64,000 nt of DNA from Solibacteraceae bacterium (GTDB lineage: Bacteria > Acidobacteriota > Terriglobia > Bryobacterales > Bryobacteraceae), in contig JALSRK010000018.1 of NCBI GenBank assembly GCA_026984795.1, positions 1 to 64,000 on the forward strand, written 5' to 3'. Position numbers and translations under genes: made by a program. Below the pieces are notes generated by a model. The model made no database searches and had not been told where the DNA came from. It saw only the letters and a program-made list of their open reading frames with translations. How positions within the stretch are numbered: position 1 is the first letter of the stretch; each line of letters opens with the position of its first letter. Of the stretch, positions 38,543 to 45,708 are shown in pieces.

Positions 38543-40401
38543 GAGGACACCTCCTTGGCGGGAGCGGCCGCTCGGCCCGCCTCATCGGCCTGGTGCACGG
38601 CCTCGCCGATGTGCTGGGCGACGAGCATCTCATTGGCGAGGCGGTGGAGATCGCCGGCGCTTCTGGCGGCCGCCAGCCGTTTCAGGACCCAGGTCTTGTC
38701 AGCGTTTTCCAGCCGGGTCTCTTTCTGCGCGAGCAGGCGGTCCAGGCCGGCCGCGATGGCTGCCGGGAGCGTGGCCGCGGTTTGCCAGGAGGCGTAGTGG
38801 CGGGCCAGTTGGCGGATGTCGTAAGGAAGCTTGTTGGGCAGCGAGCCCTTCCGGAACAAGCCGGCCCACCTGGCGAGGCGGCGCTCGATGGAGCCGTCGT
38901 CATCTTGCCACCGCTCGCGGATGCCGAAGGGCGCGCCGCCGCGGGGGTGGACGAAGACGGCCAGCGCGTTGCGCTCGGCGTGGAGGCCTGAGCCGCCTGT
39001 TTCCGGAGTCGCGGTCTTGGCGGCCTTTTCCGCTTCGCGGGCGTAGTTGCGGAGATCCTCCAGAGGATCCATGAAGTGGCCGATGGCGAGGCCGACCGAG
39101 AAGGTCGGTGGACCGTCGGCGATTTCGAAAGAATCAAGCGACTTGCAGAACTTGTCGCGGAGACCGCGGGCGCACTCGAGACACTTGTCCAGCGGCAGGA
39201 GAGCGAGGACATCGTCGCCGCCGGCGTAGATGCAGACGCCGTTGTGTTCTCGGACGATTCCGGCAGCCTCTTTGGCGAAGCCGGCGAGCCGGCGCGAGAA
39301 CTCGCGGTGCCGCTCGGGCGAATCGAGGGCGGAGATGAGCTTGCCCATGCGGTCGCCGTCGGCGACGAGGAGAGCGACGTAGGGATAGGGATCGCCGAAA
39401 CCGAGGCCGCCGCGATTCTTCGGGCGAGTCAGACGGTCGAGGGCTTCTCTGAGCTGGTCCAGCTCGCGGACGTCACGGCCGGCTTCCTTGGCGAGGCTGG
39501 GGTAGCGGTCGCGGTAGACCGCGGTGCCGTCGAAGGGGAAGGCGGCGTAGATTGGGAACTTCCGCTCGTCGATCTTGCCGATCACGTCCCCACCGAGGCG
39601 CTCGCACTGTTCTTTGAGGGCCTCGAGCGCCGCCGCGGCTTCACGGTCGTCTTTGGCACGCCCGGCGACGCCCCGGAGCCAGGGGTCGGCCGCGATGCGG
39701 GCCACGGAGACGAACGCCCGCCGGCCGTGGGCCAGGCGTTTCGTCAGGCCGACGGCGTCGAGCTGTTCGCCCTCCTGCAGGCGGAGGCGGGCGCGGAGGC
39801 CGGAGCCAGCCCGATCCGGGTCGGCCAGCACCGTTTCCCGGCGGCCGTCGAGGGAAGATTTGGGCAGGCGCCGTTTGGCCGGGTCACCCAAGGGTTGGGC
39901 GAAATCGCGGCAGCGCTTGCGGGCGTCGAGCAGCCTCATGAGGCGCTTGCGGGCGGCGGGATAGCTACCGTCGAGGGGCGCCCAGGCGGCGTAGAACTCG
40001 ATGACGTCGTCGAGCTGGAGGTTCCAGATCTCGTCGCGGACGAGCCTCCCTGCCTCTTTCCTGGCCTGCCCGGCGAACTCTCGCCAGCGCTCTTGAACCG
40101 CTTCGCGGGCGGTCCCGGCGAGATCCTTCGGGGAGGCGCCGTCGGGGAGCCGGGCGACGACGACGTTGGCGACGGTGAGTTCCGGATCTTCGCGCTCGGG
40201 CGTGGGCTCGAGTTCTTCAGGCTTTTCCGGGGCAGGGAAGATCAGGGTTTCAAGGCTGGAGCCGTCAGCGATGGCCTTGGCGGCGGCCTTGCTGAGCTCG
40301 GACAGAAGAAAGGAGCCGAACCAGAGGTCGCGGGTGCGCCGGGCGGCGGAGATGAACTCCTGGACAGGACCGATGGAGAGGGCGAGTAGATGTCCGGCCA
40401 T
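38539..40401 (-). CDS. cmr2: Type III-B large subunit Cmr2/Cas10 with GGDD cyclase motif
   Basis: 620 residues. It opens directly at the palm region: LLALSIGPVQEFISAARRTR, DLWFGSFLLSELSKAA, the Cmr2 signature, with no N-terminal HD nuclease domain. Palm 1 has LLVADGDRMGKLI. Palm 2 has VCIYAGGDDVLALLPLD, GGDD at residues 394-397. The C-terminus is helical. Cas10 of this kind makes cyclic oligoadenylates from ATP once target RNA is bound. It should therefore signal but not cut DNA by an HD site. Its ATG shares one base with the cmr1 stop (TGATG). Confidence 0.95.
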   Translation of the reverse strand: MAGHLLALSIGPVQEFISAARRTRDLWFGSFLLSELSKAAAKAIADGSSLETLIFPAPEKPEELEPTPEREDPELTVANVVVARLPDGASPKDLAGTAREAVQERWREFAGQARKEAGRLVRDEIWNLQLDDVIEFYAAWAPLDGSYPAARKRLMRLLDARKRCRDFAQPLGDPAKRRLPKSSLDGRRETVLADPDRAGSGLRARLRLQEGEQLDAVGLTKRLAHGRRAFVSVARIAADPWLRGVAGRAKDDREAAAALEALKEQCERLGGDVIGKIDERKFPIYAAFPFDGTAVYRDRYPSLAKEAGRDVRELDQLREALDRLTRPKNRGGLGFGDPYPYVALLVADGDRMGKLISALDSPERHREFSRRLAGFAKEAAGIVREHNGVCIYAGGDDVLALLPLDKCLECARGLRDKFCKSLDSFEIADGPPTFSVGLAIGHFMDPLEDLRNYAREAEKAAKTATPETGGSGLHAERNALAVFVHPRGGAPFGIRERWQDDDGSIERRLARWAGLFRKGSLPNKLPYDIRQLARHYASWQTAATLPAAIAAGLDRLLAQKETRLENADKTWVLKRLAAARSAGDLHRLANEMLVAQHIGEAVHQADEAGRAAAPAKEVSS

Positions 40402-41753
40402 CAGAGGACCTCCTCGAAGCCGTTTTCCGGTTTCTTAGCGAAGGCGATAAAGGCGTCAACGGCATTGTCGTGCCCGTCCATGGGCGAGCCGGAATAGTTT
40501 GCGAGGTGAGAGCCGGCGATCTCGCCGGGACCGAAGCGGCGCAGGCTCTTGTCGCCTTGCCGAAGCTCTGCGCCATCGGGCGGCGGCGTGCGCAACCGCA
40601 GGATCAGCGGGACAGCGGCGTTGGGAGAGATTACCCAAGGTTTCAGGATCAAGGGGCTGCCCATCCTTTGGGCCGCTTCCCCGTTGACAACGGGATAAAC
40701 CTCCGTATCCGGTGGGTCGCCGCTGCGCTCATCCTTGAAGTGGAAAACGATAGGGGCTCCAAAAAGGACCCGCGGAACGCCGTCAAGGTGATGCTTGAAT
40801 GCACTATGAATCGGGGCGCGAGCTAGGGTGGTTTTCCGGATAGTCTCCGGCTCCGGCCAGCGGGAGCGGCCGGGGCGGTTCGGACTACGTCCTGGGTTTC
40901 GCCCGACTCCCGGGCCTTGCCGGAATCGCTGGAGGACGTCCATGGCTGCGTTCCACGCCGCCAGCGGGTCGCGTCCCGGTTTCCCGACGAGGATGGTTTC
41001 GAGCAACATCGGCCACGGATTGGACTGTGATGCGGCAGCGGGAACGTCAGGAAAGGTGGTTCGGAGCCACTTCTTCAGAGACTGAGGATCGGATTCCCGG
41101 GGGGCGAAATCAGCGCAGTAAAGGCTGCCGCAGCCGCGGCGGGTGCGGGCTCCGACGCCGCCGAAGTTCAGCCAGGCGCCGGCCGCGCGCCGGACGTCGT
41201 CACGGCATTCCGGCGGATAACGGAGCGTGAGCCGGAACGAGAGCCCGACAACCATGTCTGCCGGCTCCTCCTCCGGCGGGGCGGACTGCTTGTCTTTATC
41301 TTTTGGAGGTTTTCCCTGGAACGGAAACAGAGCGTAGGGCAGGGCCGTACCGCGGAACCGATCCTCCCATCTGAGCTGGTGGCCGCCTTTTCCTCCCCGG
41401 GCGCGCGGATTCCAAGAATACTTCGCGCACGGGACTCGCTTGCCGGGTTTGACCAGTTCGACGGCGACAAAGACCCGGCTTTGCTGGTCCGTGCTGCCCC
41501 AGATCAAGATCTCGCGGCGCCGGAGCCCCTCGGCACTGTTGCACGCCGCCCCTCGCGTCGCTCGCCACCAGAAGCGGAGGTGGCCGCGGATGGAAGAGGG
41601 CCGGATCAGGGTGACCGGGTCGGGGCGGCCTGCCTCGACCCCGCCGCCGAACAGCGGGGTGACGACCTCGACGGTGCAGGTCAGGGTCTCGTAGTCTTTC
41701 CAGGGATTGGCTCCCTGGGGGCGTTCGGGGCACTTGACGATCGATCGCGGCAC
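40401..41753 (-). CDS. cmr1: Type III-B subunit Cmr1 (Cas7-like)
   Basis: 450 residues. The Cmr1 start is DYETLTCTVEVVTPLFGGGV, EAGRPDPVTLIRPSSIRGHL and RFWWRATRG. A second RAMP half follows, with VGLSFRLTLRYPPECRDDVR and GGVGARTRRGCGSLYCADF. Cmr1 caps the 3' end of the complex. The start is GTG at 41753 with AAGGAGAAG 8 bases before it. It is the first gene of the operon. Confidence 0.94.
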   Translation of the reverse strand: MPRSIVKCPERPQGANPWKDYETLTCTVEVVTPLFGGGVEAGRPDPVTLIRPSSIRGHLRFWWRATRGAACNSAEGLRRREILIWGSTDQQSRVFVAVELVKPGKRVPCAKYSWNPRARGGKGGHQLRWEDRFRGTALPYALFPFQGKPPKDKDKQSAPPEEEPADMVVGLSFRLTLRYPPECRDDVRRAAGAWLNFGGVGARTRRGCGSLYCADFAPRESDPQSLKKWLRTTFPDVPAAASQSNPWPMLLETILVGKPGRDPLAAWNAAMDVLQRFRQGPGVGRNPGRSPNRPGRSRWPEPETIRKTTLARAPIHSAFKHHLDGVPRVLFGAPIVFHFKDERSGDPPDTEVYPVVNGEAAQRMGSPLILKPWVISPNAAVPLILRLRTPPPDGAELRQGDKSLRRFGPGEIAGSHLANYSGSPMDGHDNAVDAFIAFAKKPENGFEEVL

Positions 41754-41892
41754 AAAATCTTCTCCTTGCAGGCGCGGCCGGCGGAAAAACCGGCGCCGTT
41801 CCGGCGGAACGGATCGAGACCAGAGAAATGTCCCGGTCTTTCGCGGGCCGGTGATGTCAATGTTACACGCCGGGTTGGATTTTGTCCAGAGA

Positions 41893-41906
41893 TGTCAAGC
41901 TTGACA
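41893..41906. promoter_or_regulatory. Perfect palindrome TGTCAAGCTTGACA upstream of cmr1
   Basis: A 14-base perfect palindrome 140 bases before the cmr1 GTG. Each arm is TGTCAA/TTGACA, and a further TGTCAA is at 41855-41860. Wider partial symmetry is given by TTGTC (41882-41886) and GACAA (41907-41911). It is a plausible operator for the cmr operon. Each arm also resembles a -35 box, but no good -10 lies at the right distance on either strand. Confidence 0.4.
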
Positions 41907-42159
41907 GACAAGCGGGAAAAGAAGCTGAAAAAAACGGTGCGGCCGGCGGCCACAGGGCTCGTGGGAGCGCCGCGGGGAGGCGGGCGCGGAGGGTTTCGAA
42001 CCACAAAAAGGGCAGAAAGGGGACGGAGAATTCATGGGGAAGGGATCCGGCGACACGCGGCAGGTTCGGGCGTCTGGCTTGGGACGTGGTTACGAAGGGT
42101 TTCCGCCGCCGGGGGGCCGAAGGCCGGCTGGCCGTGGCGCCCATGGAGGACGAATTCGG

Positions 42160-42383
42160 AAACCACCGAGCCACGGAGGCCGCGGAGGGTGTCGGAATGA
42201 GCGTTGTCGATGGCAAAGGATCGTCATCCCTGGGGTCTCTGTGTTTTCCGTAGCCTTGTGGGTGGATGCGGTGAACCGCGGGCGGGCCGGAGATCTTGCG
42301 AAACGAAGCGAATCCCCGGGCGATCGCCGTGGCGCCGGCTGGGTAACGGCATGGAATGAGCGAGCCGAGGCGGGGCTGTAGCG
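42160..42383 (+). repeat. Dispersed repeat, right copy flanking the Cmr module
   Basis: AACCACCGAGCCACGGAGGC (42161-42180) begins the copy. GGAGATCTTGCGAAACGAAG follows at 42289-42308, with C42309 completing the 21-base identity with the left copy. GAATGAGCGAGCCGAGGCGG is at 42355-42374. The order and orientation match the left copy at 33020-33210, with a longer internal segment here. It is non-coding. Confidence 0.65.
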
Positions 42384-42573
42384 GCGGAGGCGGCAGGGGA
42401 GGCGACGTGGCGGCGGGGCTGGAAGCGAAAACGTGTTCCCGGCAAACTGCTTCGACGTCCCGAGGGCGAAAGGGGCAGGCTGGGCGTCTGCGGACCCGGG
42501 ACGACGCTTCAGTCGGACGCGCCGGGAGCCGGCGAGGAGGGCCGCGGGAGGAAATCGGCCAGCGCCGGCCGAA

Positions 42574-42590
42574 TTGTCTGGCGTTGACAA
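42574..42590. promoter_or_regulatory. Candidate MarR operator overlapping the marR -35 box
   Basis: TTGTC-N7-GACAA is an inverted repeat of 17 bases. TTGACA at 42584-42589 inside it is a consensus -35, and TACCAT at 42607-42612 is 17 bases downstream (4 of 6 for -10). Binding here would block the promoter, the common MarR autoregulation layout. Transcription would then begin near 42619, at the GTG itself. Confidence 0.45.
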
Positions 42591-42618
42591 CAGTCGTTGG
42601 AACAAATACCATGGCCGG

Positions 42619-43071
42619 GTGGAACGGATTCCGCCGCTGCTCGAGGAGCAGGTCTTCGTGGAGTTGCAGCGCGCCGCCGACGCGCAGATTCACGCAGTGA
42701 CGGCGCTGCTGAAGGCCCGGGGCCTGTCCCCCACCCAGTACAACGTGCTTCGCATCCTCCGGGGGGCGGGGGAGTCAGGCCTGCCGTGCCGGGAGATCTC
42801 CAACCGGATGATCAAACGCGATCCGGATGTCACCCGGCTGCTGGACCGGATGGAAGCCAAGGGCTGGGTGAAGCGGCGGCGGGGAACGAGCGACCGGCGG
42901 GTGATCCTGGTGCAGATCACGCCGGCGGGGCTGGAGCTGGTGCGCTCCCTTGACGAGCCGGTCCGGGGGCTGCACCGGCGGCGGCTGGGGCGCATGGGGG
43001 CGAAGAGGCTGCGGACGCTTCTCGGGCTCTTGGAGGAAGCCCGCAGATGCGCCGACATGGAGGCGGGTTGA
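42619..43071 (+). CDS. MarR-family transcriptional regulator
   Basis: 150 residues from GTG at 42619. The winged helix is LLKARGLSPTQYNVLRILRG, then GLPCREISNRMIKRDPDVTR and LLDRMEAKGWVKRRRGTSDR (recognition helix and wing), followed by RVILVQITPAGLELV. The C-terminal helices form the dimer interface. No Shine-Dalgarno sequence precedes the GTG, which fits a leaderless message from the promoter described. The frame is open to 42433 but that part has no family match. doxX follows after 22 bases; ligand unknown. Confidence 0.88.
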   Translation: MERIPPLLEEQVFVELQRAADAQIHAVTALLKARGLSPTQYNVLRILRGAGESGLPCREISNRMIKRDPDVTRLLDRMEAKGWVKRRRGTSDRRVILVQITPAGLELVRSLDEPVRGLHRRRLGRMGAKRLRTLLGLLEEARRCADMEAG

Positions 43072-43093
43072 AAGAGGACATTGGGGAGGAACC

Positions 43094-43537
43094 ATGGCGC
43101 AGTTGGGACTGACGGTGCTCCGTGTGGTCGTGGGCCTGGTGTTCGTCGCCCACGGCTGGCGCAAGGTGATGGTGGGCTTCGACCAGGTTTCGCAGTCGTT
43201 CGCCGGCCTGGGCATTCCGGCCCCGCTGGCGGCGGCGGTGCTGGCGATGCTGGCCGAGCTGGTGGGTGGAGCCCTGCTGATCATCGGGCTGAAGACGCGT
43301 CTGGCGGCGATACCGCCGGCCATCGTGATGGTGGTGGCGACGGTGGTGGCGCACCTGCCGCACGGCTTCTTCCTGCCGAAGGGCTACGAGTACACGCTGG
43401 TGCTGCTGGCGGCGCTGGTGACGCTGATCTTGGCTGGACCGGGCCCATACTCGGTGGATGAGATTCTGCGGCGCTGGAGGGAGAAGGGCGGTAAAGCGGA
43501 GCCCTCCCCGCCGGCGGATGCGGAGCCGGGTTCGTAA
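43094..43537 (+). CDS. DoxX-family membrane protein
   Basis: 147 residues with four membrane helices: LTVLRVVVGLVFVAHGWRKV, LAAAVLAMLAELVGGALLII, LAAIPPAIVMVVATVVAHLP and TLVLLAALVTLILAGPGPYS. The HGWRK at the end of TM1 and GF..P.GYEY before TM4 are DoxX features. The C-terminal tail is charged and Pro-rich. GGGGAGGA precedes the ATG. DoxX proteins are small integral membrane proteins, some linked to redox stress. Being behind a MarR gene suggests inducible expression. Confidence 0.88.
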   Translation: MAQLGLTVLRVVVGLVFVAHGWRKVMVGFDQVSQSFAGLGIPAPLAAAVLAMLAELVGGALLIIGLKTRLAAIPPAIVMVVATVVAHLPHGFFLPKGYEYTLVLLAALVTLILAGPGPYSVDEILRRWREKGGKAEPSPPADAEPGS

Positions 43538-43617
43538 CGGGGCGGCGCGGCGCTTGAAGCCGGCCAGGGGGAAAGGGGCGGTTTCGTGCCCGGGGGAGGA
43601 CGAGAGGCCGGCTGGAG

Positions 43618-44592
43618 CTACAGGGAGCGGTAGAGTTCGGACTCCATCAGCGACCGGCAGAAATACTCTCCCGAGAGCCAATGCTTGGGCATGGCGCGCA
43701 GATACTCGTGCGCTTCGCGCAGGGACTCGAGATCGCCCGCCTTGGCGGCCGCTTCCTCCAGCGAGGCGAAGTAGAGGGGATAGTCCCGGCCCAGGTACTC
43801 CTCGACCGCCGGCAGGCGGTTCACCAGCACCGGCGTGTTCCTGGCGATGCACTCCAGGATAGTGTTGACGGCGACGGCGGAATACAGGTGCAGGAAGACG
43901 ATGTTTTCCGAGAGCAGCCGGTCGTAGCCGCGCGGGGACTGCCGGGGAAGGATCTCGACGTCGCGCCACTCGTCGAGGGGCGGCGCACCCAGCATGAGGC
44001 GCTGGCGTTCGACGGCGGCGAAGAAGCGCGCCTGGCCGCGGGGATCGGGTACGGGTACGAGCAGCGTCTTCCGCCAGGGCACTTCCGGAAGCTGCCAGAT
44101 GGAGCAGTGGCGCCGGAGCATGGAGCCCACCTGGATCAGGCGCGGCGTGGGGTTCTCCAGGAAACGGCGGAAGCGGAAACGGAGCGAGGGGGCGGCGGTG
44201 GGGTGCTTCAGGGCGAGAACGGGTACGGGGACTCTAGGCTGCAGCCAGTCCCGCATGTGGGCCGAGAGGGTGACGAGTCCGCGGCAATAGGGCAGGCTTT
44301 CCTGCCAGACGCGCAGGCGGAAGAGGTAGCGGGGCGACTTGCGGTAGTCGCACCAGCGGGGGATGTCGTAGGGGGCGTGGACGAATCCGACCCAAGGGCG
44401 CCGGTAGGGGATCTCATGGCCGGCGAGCGCTTCCCGGAGCCGCCGGCAGAAGTTCTTTTCGATCATGGTGTCGAGCAGGACGCCAGCGCCGTTTTTGGAG
44501 AGCGCGGGCGCCAGAGCGGCGGTGGCGTAAGCCCAGCCGCTGCGGTGGTGGGGGTAGACGATTCTGCGCTGCAGGACGAATTTGCCCGCCAT
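43618..44592 (-). CDS. Glycosyltransferase-like protein (GT-B, GT4-like)
   Basis: 324 residues. The N-terminal half has VGFVHAPYDIPRWCDYRKSP, then GLVTLSAHMRDWLQPRVPVP as at the domain boundary of GT-B enzymes. The C-terminal half has PRLIQVGSMLRR and LHLYSAVAVNTILECIARNT followed by PVLVNRLPAVEEYLG. This last stretch matches the nucleotide-sugar site of GT4-type enzymes, with the Glu in ILECIARNTP. No signal peptide is seen. Donor and acceptor are unknown. It is divergent from the HprK-like gene. Confidence 0.65.
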   Translation of the reverse strand: MAGKFVLQRRIVYPHHRSGWAYATAALAPALSKNGAGVLLDTMIEKNFCRRLREALAGHEIPYRRPWVGFVHAPYDIPRWCDYRKSPRYLFRLRVWQESLPYCRGLVTLSAHMRDWLQPRVPVPVLALKHPTAAPSLRFRFRRFLENPTPRLIQVGSMLRRHCSIWQLPEVPWRKTLLVPVPDPRGQARFFAAVERQRLMLGAPPLDEWRDVEILPRQSPRGYDRLLSENIVFLHLYSAVAVNTILECIARNTPVLVNRLPAVEEYLGRDYPLYFASLEEAAAKAGDLESLREAHEYLRAMPKHWLSGEYFCRSLMESELYRSL

Positions 44593-44620
44593 GGAGGTCC
44601 AGCCCGACGGACCAGATGAA

Positions 44621-44646
44621 AGTATATTAACATATCAATATCTGTA
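44621..44646. promoter_or_regulatory. AT-rich divergent promoter region
   Basis: AGTATATTAACATATCAATA begins a run of 26 bases that stands out from its GC-rich surroundings, in the 54-base gap between two divergent genes. On the - strand, TATACT (44626-44621) is a 5 of 6 -10 element, 29 bases before the glycosyltransferase ATG. A weak TTACAG lies 15 bases upstream of it. For the + strand gene the run reaches the ATG itself, with no binding site. Confidence 0.4.
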
Positions 44647-45708
44647 ATGGGCGTCTCCACCGATCCCGCGGCTGCCGGGCATGGGATTGCGGCTTCCTCG
44701 AGGCTTGAACCCCGGCCCTGGTTCGACGTCTACGGCTATCGGTTCACCGTGACGAGCACGGCGGACGGGCCACTGAAGGGGCTGCTGCAGGATTTCGGGT
44801 TCTTTCGCTTGGGGGAAGGCGGCCCGGCGGTCAGCATCGAACTCGAGGAGGCCGAGCCGGACTATTCCATCGTGCCGCCGTGCGACGCCTCGATCTACAC
44901 GCCGCGCAACGTCGTCTATCGCTACGGCGGCCGCCGGTATATCGACTACGGGGGGCGGGGTCTCGGCATCTGGGATAGGGTGGCGGGCCGGTTCCGGGTG
45001 GTGAGCCGCGACCTCAACCTGCTCTACGAGGCTGCGTACCTGTTCTTGCTCTCGCAGATCGGGGCCCATCTGGACCGGCGCGGGATCCACCGGCTGCACG
45101 CGTTGGGCGTCGAGCTAGACGGGCGGGCCATCCTGGTGCTGCTGCCGGCCGGCGGCGGCAAGAGCACAGTGTGCACGGCGTTGATGGAGCGGCCGGAGAT
45201 CCGGTTGTTGTCCGACGACTCGCCCCTGATCGACCGGCGGGGCCGGGTGCTGGCGTTTCCGCTGCATCTGGGCTTGAGGCGCGGCCAGGAGCACCGGGTT
45301 CCGGCGCGCTACCGGCGCGTCGTCGAGCGGATGGAGTTCGGCCCGAAGACTCTGGTGAGTCTGGATTACTACCGCGGCCGGGTGGCTGCGGCGGCCGAGC
45401 CGGGGCTGGTGCTGTTGGGCAGGCGGACGACGGCGCCGGAGTGCCGGCTGGAACGGGCCCGGGCAGGAGCGGCTCTGCGGGCCATGATTGCCAACTGCGT
45501 GGTGGGGATGGGCCTCTACCACGGTCTCGAGTTCCTGCTGCAGAGCAGCGCCTGGGAGCTGGCATCCAAGGCCGGCCTCGGACTGTCGCGGCTGCGGAAC
45601 GCGGTGGCTCTGTTGCAGCGGGCGGAAACCTACGTGCTCCACATGGCGCGGGAGGTGGAGCCGACGGCGGCGGCAATCGTGGAACTGGCGTACGAACTGT
45701 TCCGGTGA
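44647..45708 (+). CDS. HPr kinase/phosphorylase-like P-loop kinase
   Basis: 353 residues. The N-terminal third has strands and conserved aromatics (DVYGYRFTVTS, YRYGGRRYIDYGGRGLGIWD). The kinase domain has HRLHALGVELDGRAILVLLP, then Walker A AGGGKST with K172, and LLSDDSPLID with D190-D191, as in HprK. These HprK relatives lack the HPr substrate context and occur with peptide or polysaccharide clusters; some phosphorylate peptide products. No Shine-Dalgarno is visible at the ATG. The end overlaps the next start (GTGA). Confidence 0.75.
   Translation: MGVSTDPAAAGHGIAASSRLEPRPWFDVYGYRFTVTSTADGPLKGLLQDFGFFRLGEGGPAVSIELEEAEPDYSIVPPCDASIYTPRNVVYRYGGRRYIDYGGRGLGIWDRVAGRFRVVSRDLNLLYEAAYLFLLSQIGAHLDRRGIHRLHALGVELDGRAILVLLPAGGGKSTVCTALMERPEIRLLSDDSPLIDRRGRVLAFPLHLGLRRGQEHRVPARYRRVVERMEFGPKTLVSLDYYRGRVAAAAEPGLVLLGRRTTAPECRLERARAGAALRAMIANCVVGMGLYHGLEFLLQSSAWELASKAGLGLSRLRNAVALLQRAETYVLHMAREVEPTAAAIVELAYELFR

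Larger units (their letters stand above)
41754..42618. other. Non-coding right border of CRISPR module, 865 nt
   Basis: No gene is supported. The cmr1-proximal part carries a perfect 14-base palindrome (listed). From about 41990 on there are two dispersed-repeat segments, one with GAACCACAAAAAGGGCAGAA (41999-42018) and one more complete (listed). The last 50 bases hold the marR promoter. Open frames in 42000-42600 lack any recognisable product. No CRISPR array was found in either orientation. Confidence 0.6.

Noticed and set aside
39076-40389. 437-codon + strand frame within cmr2
   Set aside because: Antisense to Cas10 with its GGDD and GPVQEF motifs. Composition is Gly/Val/Glu-rich without structure.
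42433-42618. Longer MarR protein starting at 42433
   Set aside because: The extra 62 residues are Arg/Pro/Ala-rich, lie in the dispersed-repeat region and would include the candidate promoter. The GTG at 42619 gives a standard MarR length.
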